From NCBI GenBank assembly GCA_938042065.1, contig CALISG010000023.1:5224-69223 (forward strand): a DNA stretch of 64,000 nucleotides. The letters run 5' to 3'. Each line of letters opens with the position of its first letter. The first letter of the stretch is position 1. The DNA comes from an uncultured Candidatus Saccharibacteria bacterium. Lineage in GTDB: Bacteria; Patescibacteriota; Saccharimonadia; Saccharimonadales; Saccharimonadaceae. The notes below the pieces were generated by a model. The model was not told the origin of the DNA. It made no database searches and was given only the letters and a program-made list of their open reading frames with translations. Positions 1 to 9,531 of this stretch are shown here, piece by piece. Made by a program: the position numbers and the translations under genes.

Positions 1-1
1 C

Positions 2-358
2 AAGCACTTGTTGGCGTTGCGGCATAATGCTTACGATACAACGCGCGGCCTGCAAGGCAATTCGACCGCTCTTTTCCATGCCAACGACGACAACTGCGTT
101 ATCGGTTACCACCGCTGGGATAAGGGCGGCGCTGGCGACGACGTGCTAGTAATTGTCAATTTCAGCGACCAGCACTTCGACCATTACGATATCAATTTGC
201 CGCTGCCAGGGCACTGGCATGTCCGCTTCAACGGCAGCTGGCACGGCTATAGCAAGGATTTTCGCGGCGTGCATTTATCGTCGGTAAACACACACAAGAA
301 CAGTACAGCCACCATCACGCTGCCGCCTTATGGGGTGTATATTTTGTCGCAAGAGTAA
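2..358 (+). CDS. C-terminal end of an alpha-amylase-family protein, possibly glycogen branching enzyme (cut by window edge)
   Basis: The reading frame is open from the first bases of the window to a TAA at 356-358, so only the last ~118 residues are seen. The start of the visible part, LLALRHNAYDTTRGLQG, followed by a beta-rich stretch (VLVIVNFSDQ, then VRFNGSW and PPYGVYILSQ at the end) resembles the small all-beta C-terminal domain that closes GlgB and related GH13 enzymes. Those enzymes make or rearrange alpha-glucans in the cytoplasm. The catalytic barrel lies outside the window, so branching enzyme versus amylase cannot be decided. It converges with the S66 peptidase gene after a 57-bp AT-rich gap. 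Confidence 0.6.
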   Translation, partial: KHLLALRHNAYDTTRGLQGNSTALFHANDDNCVIGYHRWDKGGAGDDVLVIVNFSDQHFDHYDINLPLPGHWHVRFNGSWHGYSKDFRGVHLSSVNTHKNSTATITLPPYGVYILSQE

Positions 359-415
359 CTACCTTATCTTATATATTATAACATATTTGATGGTATTATG
401 TCAAAAAATCTTGAT

Positions 416-1405
416 TTAGCTAGCTAAAAAGCGGATGGTAGTTATATCGCCAGCCTCAACCGCAGCCCTGCCGCCAACTGGATAAGTGAATTTCGGGTCG
501 GTATGGCCAAAATCTAGACTAGCAATGACTGGCATAGTCTGCTCAATATTTTTGCTGAGAATAATATCCCTAAGAGCCTGCTCTGTTGGCTGCGATTCCT
601 GTTGGAAACGCCCGATTAGAATAGCTTTGACCTGACGAAAATACGGCTGCTGCACTACCGACTGGAAATTGCGCTCAAATGTTTCTAAAATCGAATCGTA
701 GCTATCGTCCTCGATACATAAGATGATATCGCCAGCAATGTGCGGAAAATACTCGGTGCCGTTCAGCAAATTTAGGCTGCACATATTTCCGCCCAGCAAA
801 ATTCCTTCGGCTCTACCTTTTTGGATGATTACTGGACCAGCGTTTGGCAGAGTAGCGCGCGAGGATTTTTCGTCGTAATTCCAAGGATAATCGTAAAAGT
901 TCGCCGACGGTGCAATTTCGTACTCATCCGACTGATCCGCAAACAAACAGCGCTTAAAATATTCCAGCGAATAACTATTTTGCGGCAGCATACCAAAGCA
1001 ATAAAAGTTCGGCGCAGCATATGTGATTAAGCCAGTTTTAGCTAGAATAGCATGATTCAACACCGTGATATCCGAAAATCCGGCAAAAATCTTCGGGTTA
1101 GCGCCAATTAGTTTCCAGTCTATTTTGTCGAGCAACTGATTTGAATTAAAACCGCCAACGGCCGCCAAAATCGCTTTAACTTTCGAATCGGTAAATGCAG
1201 CATGCAAATCGTCGATCTTCTCTTGATCGCTCGGACAGCCGCGCTGAGACCGTGAAAAGGCATTTTCACTAAACGTCACCATCAAACCAAGCGATTCCAG
1301 CGCCATCGTTGCCCGCCGCAAAACAGTCTCGTCAATGTCGCTAGCCGAGCACGCCAGTGCAACGATTCGAATTTCAGCGCCAGGCTGCAGTTTGTTTGGT
1401 GTCAT
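416..1405 (-). CDS. Peptidase family S66 protein (LD-carboxypeptidase / MccF-like)
   Basis: 329 residues. S66 enzymes are cytoplasmic serine peptidases that trim the tetrapeptide of recycled murein or cleave peptide-nucleotide antibiotics such as microcin C. The Ser-Glu-His triad can be placed: GFSDIT gives the nucleophile Ser111, IEDD gives Glu232, and GHTDPK gives His301. The motif GGFNSNQLLD (84-93) is closer to the MccF branch than to classical LdcA. The ATG at 1405 is preceded by GAAAGGAT. With an epibiont lifestyle both peptidoglycan recycling and detoxification of host peptides are possible; the sequence does not decide. Confidence 0.85.
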   Translation of the reverse strand: MTPNKLQPGAEIRIVALACSASDIDETVLRRATMALESLGLMVTFSENAFSRSQRGCPSDQEKIDDLHAAFTDSKVKAILAAVGGFNSNQLLDKIDWKLIGANPKIFAGFSDITVLNHAILAKTGLITYAAPNFYCFGMLPQNSYSLEYFKRCLFADQSDEYEIAPSANFYDYPWNYDEKSSRATLPNAGPVIIQKGRAEGILLGGNMCSLNLLNGTEYFPHIAGDIILCIEDDSYDSILETFERNFQSVVQQPYFRQVKAILIGRFQQESQPTEQALRDIILSKNIEQTMPVIASLDFGHTDPKFTYPVGGRAAVEAGDITTIRFLAS

Positions 1406-1437
1406 TTTTATCCTTTCTACTAAAGTTGTTACTAGCC

Positions 1438-3411
1438 CTACATCTTCTCGCGAATCTCGGCGATTAGGTCGCGCAGGTCGGCGGCGCGTTCGAATTCTAA
1501 GTTAGCGCTGGCTAAGTTCATCTGCGCGGTCAAATCTTTGACGAGATTTTTGTACTCGTCGCGCGGGATTTTGCGCAGGTCGAGCTTTGGCTTGTCATCT
1601 TCTTTTTGCGGAATGATGGCGCGCAGACCTTCGTCAATTGCTTTATTGATACCGCGCGGCGTGATGTTATGCTCGCGGTTGTATTTCTCTTGAATCTGGC
1701 GGCGACGGCGCGTTTCGTCGATCGCCAAGCGCATGCTATCGGTCATATTGTCGCCGTACATGATCACCTTGCCGTCAACGTGGCGCGCTGCCCGGCCAAT
1801 CGTCTGAATTAGGCTGCGTTCGCTGCGCAAGAAACCTTCCTTGTCGGCATCCATAATCGCCACCAAACTAACTTCTGGCAAGTCAATCCCCTCGCGCAAC
1901 AAATTGATGCCGACCAGCACGTCATAAACGCCCATCCGCAAATCGCGCAAAATATCGCCGCGTTCCAGCGTGTCGATTTCGCTGTGAATGTAAGCTGTCT
2001 TGATACCGATCTCCGTCAAGTAAGTCGATAAATCCTCTGCCATCCGCTTGGTCAAAGTAGTGACTAGTACGCGTTGCTTTTTATCGACGCGGTCGCGAAT
2101 CTCGGCGATCAAGTCGTCAACTTGCCCGTCGGTCGGTCGGACGATAATCTCTGGATCAAGCAAACCAGTCGGGCGGATCACTTGCTGCGCTGGCGCCGGG
2201 CTGCGCTGGAGTTCATAATCGCCAGGCGTCGCCGAAACGTAAATGACTTGGTTGATGTGTTTATTAAATTCGTCAAAGCGCAGCGGGCGGTTGTCTAGAG
2301 CACTCGGCAAGCGAAAACCGTACTCGACCAACACCTCTTTGCGAGCGCGGTCGCCATTATACATGCCGCGCACTTGCGGCACGGTAACATGGCTTTCGTC
2401 GATAATCATCAAAAAGTCGTCTGGAAAGTAATCTAACAAAGTCGCTGGCTGCTCGCCCGGTTCGCGGTTGGTTAGATAACGGCTGTAGTTTTCGATACCT
2501 TTGACGAAGCCAGTCTGCTCGAGCATCTCGAGGTCATACTTGGTGCGCTGGCTGAGACGTTGTGCCTCTAGCAGTTTATTATTTTTCTCGAACCATTCGA
2601 CACGCTGCTCGTACTCGGCGCGAATATTCTCGATGGCGCGCTTAATTTTTTCTTTCGGCGTAGCGTAGTGGCTGCTCGGAAAAATAGTGAAGAGTTCCGG
2701 CTCTTCTAGAATCTCGCCAGTCAGCGGGTCAATCCGCGTAATTCGATCGACGTCATCGCCAAAAAACTCCACTCGATAAGCCGTTTCACCGCCCGCCGGA
2801 AATACATCAACCACGTCGCCTTTGACGCGAAACGCACCGCGCGCAAAGTCGATATCGTTGCGATGATATTGGATATCCATCAATTGGCGCAAAAACTTAT
2901 CTTGCAAACGCCGCTCGCCGCGCTTAACGGTAATCGACAAATCATAATAATCCGCTGGCGAGCCCAAACCATAAATACAGCTGACGCTCGACACGATAAC
3001 CACGTCGCGCCGTGTCAGCAAAGCGTCGGTAGCAGCATGGCGCAAGCGGTCGATCTCTTCGTTGATCGCCGAATCTTTCTCGATATAGGTATCGCTCGAC
3101 GCAATGTAAGCTTCTGGTTGGTAATAATCAAAATAGCTGACGAAATAATGAACTTCGTTGTCGGGGAAAAACTGTTTGAATTCGCTGAATAGCTGGGCAG
3201 CGAGAGTTTTGTTGTGCGCCAAAATCAACGTCGGCACATTCCTCTGAGCGATAATGTTCGCCATTGTAAAAGTTTTACCGCTACCTGTTACACCGAGTAA
3301 CGTTTGCTCGCGCTGGCCGTCGTACAAACCATTCAGCAACTGGGCGATCGCTTGCGGCTGATCGCCAGTCGGTTGATACGTAGACTTTAGCCGAAATCGC
3401 TGACTATCCAT
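1438..3411 (-). CDS. uvrB: Excinuclease ABC subunit B
   Basis: 657 residues, full length for UvrB, the DNA-damage verification helicase of nucleotide excision repair. Walker A is GVTGSGKT (40-47). The beta-hairpin region is marked by FDYYQPEAY, Walker B by [11 protein letters not shown], and helicase motif VI lies in [18 protein letters not shown] motif that would contact UvrC ends the protein (about 620-657). No Shine-Dalgarno is visible before ATG 3411; a TAAAAT box lies 7 nt upstream, so the mRNA may be leaderless. It follows the LOG-like gene by 33 bp. Confidence 0.97.
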   Translation of the reverse strand: MDSQRFRLKSTYQPTGDQPQAIAQLLNGLYDGQREQTLLGVTGSGKTFTMANIIAQRNVPTLILAHNKTLAAQLFSEFKQFFPDNEVHYFVSYFDYYQPEAYIASSDTYIEKDSAINEEIDRLRHAATDALLTRRDVVIVSSVSCIYGLGSPADYYDLSITVKRGERRLQDKFLRQLMDIQYHRNDIDFARGAFRVKGDVVDVFPAGGETAYRVEFFGDDVDRITRIDPLTGEILEEPELFTIFPSSHYATPKEKIKRAIENIRAEYEQRVEWFEKNNKLLEAQRLSQRTKYDLEMLEQTGFVKGIENYSRYLTNREPGEQPATLLDYFPDDFLMIIDESHVTVPQVRGMYNGDRARKEVLVEYGFRLPSALDNRPLRFDEFNKHINQVIYVSATPGDYELQRSPAPAQQVIRPTGLLDPEIIVRPTDGQVDDLIAEIRDRVDKKQRVLVTTLTKRMAEDLSTYLTEIGIKTAYIHSEIDTLERGDILRDLRMGVYDVLVGINLLREGIDLPEVSLVAIMDADKEGFLRSERSLIQTIGRAARHVDGKVIMYGDNMTDSMRLAIDETRRRRQIQEKYNREHNITPRGINKAIDEGLRAIIPQKEDDKPKLDLRKIPRDEYKNLVKDLTAQMNLASANLEFERAADLRDLIAEIREKM

Positions 3412-3444
3412 CTGGTATATTTTAACATTTTTAAGCTATTCTAG

Positions 3445-4053
3445 CTAACCTTGACCGTAGCGTTTGGCACTAACCTGCGGATCGCTGCTATCGTGCTCAA
3501 CATCGGCGTATTTCTTGTCAAGCGCCTCAATGACTCGCGCTACTAACCGCTCGGGATTAGCGTCGTAAATGACATCTTTAGCGCCCGGCGCCCAAACGTT
3601 CTTAAGCAAAGTAATCGTGTAGTCAGCCAGGCCGCCGCTACCCAGCAAGATGCCGCAGACCTTACGACTTTCGAGCGCTGTCGATAGCTCGTGCAAGCTG
3701 CCCATCCGCCCGCCGACGGTAATAACTGCGTCGGCACTGCGCACTAAGTGAACATCGCGGCCAACATATTCCATACCGGTGAAGTTGATATAGTCGAATT
3801 CGGCAGTCGGCAAACGGTAAGTCGAAATATGTTCGCGAAACGAACTAGCTGGCGAAAATCCGACCGACACGCCTTTGGTCTGACCAATACTTTTGAAGCC
3901 ACGCGCCGCAAAGTGCGGCAAGCCGACAGTAGCGCCTGTCAACAATGTCTTGCCCGAACGTGCGATTTCAGCGCCAATCGCAAAAGCTTTTTCGTGAGCG
4001 CTATCAACTGTCTCGCCCGACGCCGCGCCCGATACGCAAATCTGGTATTTCAT
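3445..4053 (-). CDS. LOG/SLOG-family Rossmann nucleotide-binding protein
   Basis: 202 residues. The N-terminal MKYQICVSG strand, GKTLLTGATVGLPHFAA and the GGRMGSLHE motif (114-122) fit the TIGR00725/LOG-like Rossmann fold, whose classical members hydrolyse nucleoside monophosphates (GGxGTxxE motif) and whose SLOG relatives bind nucleotide-derived ligands. The Thr of GGxGTxxE is replaced, so the catalytic role is uncertain. Its start overlaps the stop of the kinase gene by one base (TAATG) and has GAGGAG upstream, so it is translated as the last gene of the carbon operon. A nucleotide-salvage or sensing role is an inference from that position. Confidence 0.7.
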   Translation of the reverse strand: MKYQICVSGAASGETVDSAHEKAFAIGAEIARSGKTLLTGATVGLPHFAARGFKSIGQTKGVSVGFSPASSFREHISTYRLPTAEFDYINFTGMEYVGRDVHLVRSADAVITVGGRMGSLHELSTALESRKVCGILLGSGGLADYTITLLKNVWAPGAKDVIYDANPERLVARVIEALDKKYADVEHDSSDPQVSAKRYGQG

Positions 4054-5033
4054 TATTCTCCTCGTTTTGGTAATTGTTTCTCGGTAATCGGCATAGCGTG
4101 CAGTTTGACGCCTTTATGCAAGATACCATCTTTGGCGCCAATTTTAGTAACGACGCTAGTCGAATTGGCGCTAGCGAAAATAATCGAATCTTTTAAGCTT
4201 TTACCTTGCGCCCACTGGCTCAAAAAGCCGCTAGCAAAAGCATCGCCGGCGCCCGTGCGATCGACCACTGGTACGTCTTCATACATACCAGCGCGCACCA
4301 ATGTCTTGCCGTCAGTCGCTACCACGCCATTTGGACCGTCGCTGACAATCACCACCGGACAGTAATGCAGCGCCCGCAAAGCCAACTCCTCGATAGTCTC
4401 GCCAGCCACTAGCTTTTGCATCTCTTCTTTGTTGGTGCAAAGCACGTCAACCGTGTCCAGCAAACCTTTTAGCTTTTCTGGATCAGCTAGCTCCGGACCA
4501 GCCGGATTAAGCATGACTTTGGCGCCAACGCGCTCAGCTTCGTCTAGAATCACCCGTAACACCGTCAGGCTGTTGTCGGCTAGTGATGTCGGATAAATCC
4601 AATCAGCTTGGCTGATAGCTTGTAAATTCAAGCGGCTAGCGTCCTTGCCAAATGTCCGCCCGCGGTGGTTTAGAATCGTTCGTTCGCCATTGGTCGCGAT
4701 CAAAATCACTGAATAGCCAGCTTGCATTCGATCATCGATCAAGACGTCGCGCGTATCGACACCCTCGGTATCAAGCGCCGCGATCACCGCCTGGCTGGCC
4801 GAATCATTACCCAGCGCCCACATATAGCGGCTGTCTAAGCCCTGGCGGGCAAACGTTGTCGCGACATTCGTAGCATTGCCGCCAGTGCTGAAAATCACGT
4901 CTTCGACTTCCATTTTGATACCTAGCGGCAGCTCGGTAAAGACTTTTTTGCCGCGGGTATGTGGGTCAAACTCATTGCTGCGAAGGAATACGTCTTGCGT
5001 GCCTTTGCCGATTGCTAAAATTTTAACCGCCAC
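4053..5033 (-). CDS. PfkB-family carbohydrate kinase
   Basis: 326 residues. PfkB/ribokinase proteins phosphorylate sugars or nucleosides with ATP. The first signature lies in FSTGGNATNVATTFARQG and the second in DRTGAGDAFASGF, where Asp264 would be the catalytic base and 261-265 the anion hole. The start is GTG at 5033, overlapping the aldolase stop (TAGTG), which suggests translational coupling. Lying after rpiB, rpe, transketolase and fructose-bisphosphate aldolase, it could be a phosphofructokinase-like or ribokinase-like enzyme; substrate specificity cannot be read from the sequence. Confidence 0.85.
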   Translation of the reverse strand: MAVKILAIGKGTQDVFLRSNEFDPHTRGKKVFTELPLGIKMEVEDVIFSTGGNATNVATTFARQGLDSRYMWALGNDSASQAVIAALDTEGVDTRDVLIDDRMQAGYSVILIATNGERTILNHRGRTFGKDASRLNLQAISQADWIYPTSLADNSLTVLRVILDEAERVGAKVMLNPAGPELADPEKLKGLLDTVDVLCTNKEEMQKLVAGETIEELALRALHYCPVVIVSDGPNGVVATDGKTLVRAGMYEDVPVVDRTGAGDAFASGFLSQWAQGKSLKDSIIFASANSTSVVTKIGAKDGILHKGVKLHAMPITEKQLPKRGE

Positions 5034-5947
5034 TAGAGCGTCGCCTTTCCGGCACTGCCAAAGGCGCCAATTTTCTCTTCAACGACTTTTTGGACAGCAT
5101 CGTAAACTTCGGGCATCAGTTTGAAAACAGCGTACTCGTCAGGATTCTCGCGCAAAACCTTTTCGAGCGTAGTACGGAAAGCATAGCGCAAATCGCTATT
5201 AATATTGATCTTGCTAACGCCAATTTTGGACGCATCCTCGAAGTAATGCAGCGGTGTACCGCTACCGCCATGCAAGCTAATCTGGCAATCAATCGCCGCC
5301 CGAATTTGGCGCAGCAAATCTAGGTCGAGAATCTTCGGTACCGGATACAGCCCGTGCAAGTTCCCAACCTGCACCGCCATAGTATCGATACCCGTGGCAT
5401 CGACAAAACTCTTGGCTTCCTCGGGCTTGGTATTCCATTTTTTGACTTCTTCGTAGTCGATCTCTTCTTTATGGAGATTGGAGTCGCCAAAGAAATAGCG
5501 CTCCTCGGCCTCAACCAGCGCGCCCGTAAACTTAGCGTATTCGACAACTTCGCGAGTTTTCTCGATAATTTCCTCGAGCGAAGCATCGTGGTTAGCCTGC
5601 GAAATATCGATATGAATGAATTCAAAGCCAGCATCAATAGCCTGTTTGCAGCCCTCGACTGTCGGCGCGTGATCAAGGTTGATATACATCTCGACACCGT
5701 AGTTTTGGCTATAATTATCGACCAAATCGCGAATATTTTCGTAGCCGCCCAGCGAAGCTGCTTCGTTAGCGCTGACTTCGACCATCACTGGCGCGTTGGT
5801 TTTTTGCGCTGCCTGGCAAATTGCACGCAATGTTTCTTGATTGTCAATGTTAAAAGCGCCCACCGCGAAACCCTCTAGCCGGCTGCGTCGCATTAGGTCG
5901 CGCGCCCGGCTGGTACGCTGGCGAATTTCATCAATTGATAAACTCAT
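5033..5947 (-). CDS. Class II fructose-bisphosphate aldolase family protein
   Basis: 304 residues. Class II aldolases reversibly split fructose-1,6-bisphosphate (or tagatose-bisphosphate) using a divalent metal. Expected ligands are visible: NLDHAPT (His93), VGNLHGLYP (His198) and SLHGGSG (His226), with the phosphate-binding GGSG at 227-230 and ININSDLR at 247-254. Start ATG 5947 has GGAG six bases upstream. It lies between the second transketolase subunit and the PfkB kinase and links the pentose-phosphate reactions to glycolysis. Fructose versus tagatose preference is not resolved. Confidence 0.9.
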   Translation of the reverse strand: MSLSIDEIRQRTSRARDLMRRSRLEGFAVGAFNIDNQETLRAICQAAQKTNAPVMVEVSANEAASLGGYENIRDLVDNYSQNYGVEMYINLDHAPTVEGCKQAIDAGFEFIHIDISQANHDASLEEIIEKTREVVEYAKFTGALVEAEERYFFGDSNLHKEEIDYEEVKKWNTKPEEAKSFVDATGIDTMAVQVGNLHGLYPVPKILDLDLLRQIRAAIDCQISLHGGSGTPLHYFEDASKIGVSKININSDLRYAFRTTLEKVLRENPDEYAVFKLMPEVYDAVQKVVEEKIGAFGSAGKATL

Positions 5948-5962
5948 CGTTGTCTCCTTTCC

Positions 5963-6961
5963 TTAAAATCCTGCATGGTATTGCGGCACGCGATCAACAA
6001 ATTCGCGCGTCTTCTGAGCGATACTCGCTTCATCAAGCCCAAAGGCTTGCAGCAATTCGCCAGCCTCGCCGCTCTCGCCGAAACGATCATTCATGCCGAT
6101 GCGCAATAACGGCGACGGCAGCTGTTCGCCTAGCAATTCAGCAACCGCGCCGCCCAAACCGCCAGCAATTTGCGCGTCCTCGACAGTAACTACCCGGCCA
6201 GTTTTGCGAACACTCGCCAAAATCGTTTCGTTATCGAGCGGCTTGACCGTCGGCACATGTACCACTTCGACCGAGACGCTGCTACTTTGCAATTCGTTAG
6301 CTGCTCGCAGCGCGTACGCCGTCATGATGCCAGTGCTGACAATCGTCGCATCGCTACCCTGGCGCAACACATACGCCTGGCCAATCTCGAATGGCGAATC
6401 CAGTGTACTGAATGTCGGCGTAGCAGCGCGCGTTAACCGCAAGTAAGCCGGCTTATCGGTCCTGGCAAGTACTTTGGTGGCTTTCTCGGCCTCAATAGCA
6501 TCACCCGGGCAAACGACGATCATGTTTGGCAACACCCGCATCAACGCGATATCCTCAAACATTTGGTGGGTAGCGCCATCCGGCCCAACCGTTGTGCCGC
6601 TATGTCCGCCGACAATCTTAACCGGCATATCATTAAGTGCAATCGTCGCTTTGATCTGCTCCCAGCTGCGCCCCGGGTGAAACGCCGCGTAACTGGCTGC
6701 AAACGGAATTTTACCAGCGCGCGCTAGGCCGCTCGCCACTGTCGCTAGGTTTTGCTCGGCGATACCGACCTCGATATAACGCTCAGGAAAAGCCTTGGCG
6801 AAAGCATCCATTTTGACGCTCTCAACCAAATCGGCGCACAGACCGACTACTCGCTCATCAGCTTCGCCGGCTGCCTTCAAGCCGCGTCCAAAACCAGCGC
6901 GCGTGGCTTCTGCTTCTGGTTTTTCATTATAAATGTTGTCATTTAGAGGATAATTATACAC
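5963..6961 (-). CDS. Transketolase, C-terminal subunit
   Basis: Pyrimidine-binding plus C-terminal half of a two-gene transketolase, which exchanges two-carbon units between sugar phosphates. EVGIAEQNLATVASGLA carries the glutamate that activates thiamine diphosphate, and GHSGTTVGPDGATHQ is the following family motif. I start it at GTG 6961 (332 aa), because AGGAGAAGG lies 5 nt upstream and the GTG overlaps the stop of the preceding gene by 8 bp. An ATG at 6988 gives nine more residues but has only a poor AGAAAAAAG upstream. It must pair with the N-terminal subunit at 8017-8886, from which it is separated by one foreign-looking gene. Confidence 0.9.
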   Translation of the reverse strand: MYNYPLNDNIYNEKPEAEATRAGFGRGLKAAGEADERVVGLCADLVESVKMDAFAKAFPERYIEVGIAEQNLATVASGLARAGKIPFAASYAAFHPGRSWEQIKATIALNDMPVKIVGGHSGTTVGPDGATHQMFEDIALMRVLPNMIVVCPGDAIEAEKATKVLARTDKPAYLRLTRAATPTFSTLDSPFEIGQAYVLRQGSDATIVSTGIMTAYALRAANELQSSSVSVEVVHVPTVKPLDNETILASVRKTGRVVTVEDAQIAGGLGGAVAELLGEQLPSPLLRIGMNDRFGESGEAGELLQAFGLDEASIAQKTREFVDRVPQYHAGF

Positions 6962-8024
6962 GGCCTTCTCCTGAATATCGTTTTGCATCTTTTTTCTCGA
7001 GAATCACTAGCGATCGGAACATCGCCTTGGCGCTTTCTGAAACAGCGAGCGATTCTTTATTGTTGTATAAATACAACAAGTAGCTTCCTTTACCGTATGC
7101 TCGCGAGCAAATCACTGATAAATGCGTCTTACCGCTGCTGTCATTAGCCAAAACGCGAGCACACAAAAGTTGCACAGCGCCGCGGTCATTCGCGAAATCA
7201 GCAAATGACTGATACCACTCTATACCAGTCACCAAGTCACCGTTACTCTTCGCATTTCCGATCTTGTCTTCGATAACTTTTCGCGAATTAACTCTATCAG
7301 AACTACTGCTAAAATTTTCACTACCAACCACAGATATAGTCATTAAAATACTGTTGCTATCCCGATACCAATGAATACCGTTATCGTTCTCAAATTCTTT
7401 CCAGCCCTCTGGCAATTTGCCGTTTTCGATGCGCCAAACTGGTGAACCCTGCGGCTGGTAATTATCATCAAGCGAGACACTTCGGACAGTTCTGGCGCTA
7501 TCTTTCTCCTTGCCTTTGTTATCGCCGGCGTGATCAAATTGCGAGAAAAGCGGCTGCATCGCCCCAGACACTAGAAGTATCGTAACGATAATAGAAATAA
7601 CAAGCGTAACCGAATTAATAATAATACCGATAACACCTGCTGCTTTCGAAGTACCGTAGCGGTTAGCCTTGACAACGCTAGCAATACCGAGCGGCAAGCC
7701 AATCATACTCACCCAAAGCAAGCCAAGTATGATACTAACAGCACCCATCCAGTTGCCCGGCGACTGTGTTGGCGCAGGCTGCGAATACGGATAAGCGTAA
7801 GGGCTAGCCGGCGGATAAGTATTGTTTGCCGGCGGAGCGGTGTACTGTGGAGCAGCATATTGCGGCGCTGGCGGCGAAACAGGCGGCACTGAGGCAGCTG
7901 GCTGAACTGGCGGCTCTGACGGAGCGGATGCGGCCGAAGGCTTCGGCGGTTTCGGCGGCTTTGGTGGAGTTGGCGGTTTCGGCGCCTTGGACGGCATCGA
8001 ATTGCTAGACGACTGATTACTCAT
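6954..8024 (-). CDS. Proline-rich membrane protein with DUF4190-like segment, lodged between the transketolase halves
   Basis: 356 residues from ATG 8024, chosen because GGAGG lies 5 nt upstream; an in-frame ATG at 8039 lacks one. The order is: a Lys-Pro and Ala-Pro rich cytoplasmic head (about 10-90), two membrane segments (about 93-120 and 128-155: WMGAVSIILGLLW, then GVIGIIINSVTLVISIIV) with the KANRYGTSKAAG linker typical of DUF4190, and a ~190-residue outer domain without recognisable motifs. It overlaps the N-terminal transketolase gene by 8 bp at its start and the C-terminal one by 8 bp at its end. Function unknown; surface anchoring is an inference. Confidence 0.8.
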   Translation of the reverse strand: MSNQSSSNSMPSKAPKPPTPPKPPKPPKPSAASAPSEPPVQPAASVPPVSPPAPQYAAPQYTAPPANNTYPPASPYAYPYSQPAPTQSPGNWMGAVSIILGLLWVSMIGLPLGIASVVKANRYGTSKAAGVIGIIINSVTLVISIIVTILLVSGAMQPLFSQFDHAGDNKGKEKDSARTVRSVSLDDNYQPQGSPVWRIENGKLPEGWKEFENDNGIHWYRDSNSILMTISVVGSENFSSSSDRVNSRKVIEDKIGNAKSNGDLVTGIEWYQSFADFANDRGAVQLLCARVLANDSSGKTHLSVICSRAYGKGSYLLYLYNNKESLAVSESAKAMFRSLVILEKKDAKRYSGEGRV

Positions 8025-8886
8025 AATATCCTCCTGCATCTTGCTGTGATTCTGAATGCGCCAAATCAGCCAGCGCCGTAGCCGCCTGATCGCTTGACGG
8101 CGCTACGCCGTGCCACTTGTAATCGTATTCCATAAAACCAACACCGCGGCCCGGAATCGTATGCGCGATGATACAACACGGCCGATTCTCGATCGCCTTG
8201 GCTAAGTTTACCGCATCGATAATGCCTTCGATATTGTTGCCGTCGATTTCTTGGACGTGCCAGCCGAAACTTTCCCACTTGCCGCGTAAATTTTCCAGCG
8301 GCATGACATCTTCGGTTGGACCATCAATCTGAATGTTGTTGCGGTCAATGAAGAGGATTAGCTGGCGTAGTTTGTACTTACCGGCAAACATCGCCGACTC
8401 CCAAATGTTACCCTCATCAAGCTCGCCGTCGCCGGCAATCGCGTACACCCAGCGGTGGCGCTGCTTATCCAGATACTGCAGCGCATACGCGTAACCCGCC
8501 GCCTGCCCGATGCCGCTGCCTAGCGGCCCGGAAGTATTCTCGAGCCCTGGCAACTTGACGCGCTCTGGGTGGCCCTGCAGGCGCGATCCAAGCTTGCGCA
8601 GCGTCGACAGCTCCTCAACCGGGAAGTATCCTGCCTCGGCCATGGCCGCGTATTGTACCGGCACTGTGTGGCCATTACTCAACATGAAGATATCGCGCTC
8701 TGGCCATTCAGGGTTCTGCGGATCAATATTCATAATATTGAAATATAGTGCCGTGACGATATCCGCCAGCCCCAGCGCACCGCCCGGGTGCCCGCTCCTG
8801 GCCAGCTCTAGCATATGAACTACGTCGCGCCGCACATCGTTGGCTTTTATTTTGAGCTGTGGAATAGATAATTTTTCGCGAGCCAC
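8017..8886 (-). CDS. Transketolase, N-terminal (thiamine-diphosphate binding) subunit
   Basis: 289 residues. It contains SGHPGG (31-36) and the thiamine-diphosphate/Mg motif GDGELDEG (152-159) ending in NN (183-184). Substrate-contacting histidines lie in SNGHTVP (70-76) and GHPE (105-108). Start is GTG 8886 with AGGAG eight bases upstream, three bases after the rpe stop. With the C-terminal subunit downstream it makes one functional enzyme of the non-oxidative pentose phosphate pathway. Confidence 0.93.
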   Translation of the reverse strand: MAREKLSIPQLKIKANDVRRDVVHMLELARSGHPGGALGLADIVTALYFNIMNIDPQNPEWPERDIFMLSNGHTVPVQYAAMAEAGYFPVEELSTLRKLGSRLQGHPERVKLPGLENTSGPLGSGIGQAAGYAYALQYLDKQRHRWVYAIAGDGELDEGNIWESAMFAGKYKLRQLILFIDRNNIQIDGPTEDVMPLENLRGKWESFGWHVQEIDGNNIEGIIDAVNLAKAIENRPCCIIAHTIPGRGVGFMEYDYKWHGVAPSSDQAATALADLAHSESQQDAGGYYE

Positions 8887-9531
8887 CTAGATTACTCCTT
8901 GCTTATTAACTTCTGCTACTAATTTCTGATAAGCTTCTGCCGGATCTGGCGCCGAATGGATAGCGCTGCCGCAGTTGACGATATTAACGCCGCCTTGCGC
9001 CAGGCTAAAAACATTTTCGAGCGTCGCGCCGCCATCCCAGCCAACTTCAACGCTAGGATGAATACTGCGGATCAGACGGACTTTCTCGAGCTGCATCAAG
9101 CTGGCTTTGCCGCCGTAGTGGCCCAAATCACCGCTAAACACCAGTACATGATCAACTGCGCTGATGACGTCTTTGACGGTATTTGGCACCGTCGGGCGCA
9201 ACAATCCCACGCCAGTCTGAATACCCGAAGCTTTGAGCTGCTGGATAGAAGGCTGCAAATCCTCATCAACTTCGGCATGAAAAATCACCAGCGACGGCCG
9301 CATTTGCACCAAAGCATCAACATACAAACTCGGCCGCGCCACCATAGCATGGATATCAACCTGCCAATCTTGCGGCCACCACATCTCGCTCAGCTCAACG
9401 GTTTTAGTCGGTGCAAATTCACCATCAGCCAAATCTAGATGAACACGCTTAGCAAACGGTGATAAACGCTCAATCGTTAGCTTGTAATCTTCTGCATTTT
9501 CGCAGAGCACTGTTGGAACAATCTCGGCCAT
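8887..9531 (-). CDS. Ribulose-phosphate 3-epimerase-like protein
   Basis: 214 residues from ATG 9531, which shares one base with the rpiB stop (TGATG); a longer in-frame extension lies inside rpiB and is rejected. The metal and catalytic residues of the epimerase barrel are present: HLDLADG (His31, Asp33), DIHAMV (His61) and GWDGGA (Asp166). The enzyme interconverts ribulose-5-phosphate and xylulose-5-phosphate. The usual His-Leu-Met motif is changed to His-Ala-Met and the sequence is divergent, so a related hexulose-phosphate epimerase activity remains possible. Position between rpiB and transketolase supports the pentose-phosphate role. Confidence 0.85.
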   Translation of the reverse strand: MAEIVPTVLCENAEDYKLTIERLSPFAKRVHLDLADGEFAPTKTVELSEMWWPQDWQVDIHAMVARPSLYVDALVQMRPSLVIFHAEVDEDLQPSIQQLKASGIQTGVGLLRPTVPNTVKDVISAVDHVLVFSGDLGHYGGKASLMQLEKVRLIRSIHPSVEVGWDGGATLENVFSLAQGGVNIVNCGSAIHSAPDPAEAYQKLVAEVNKQGVI

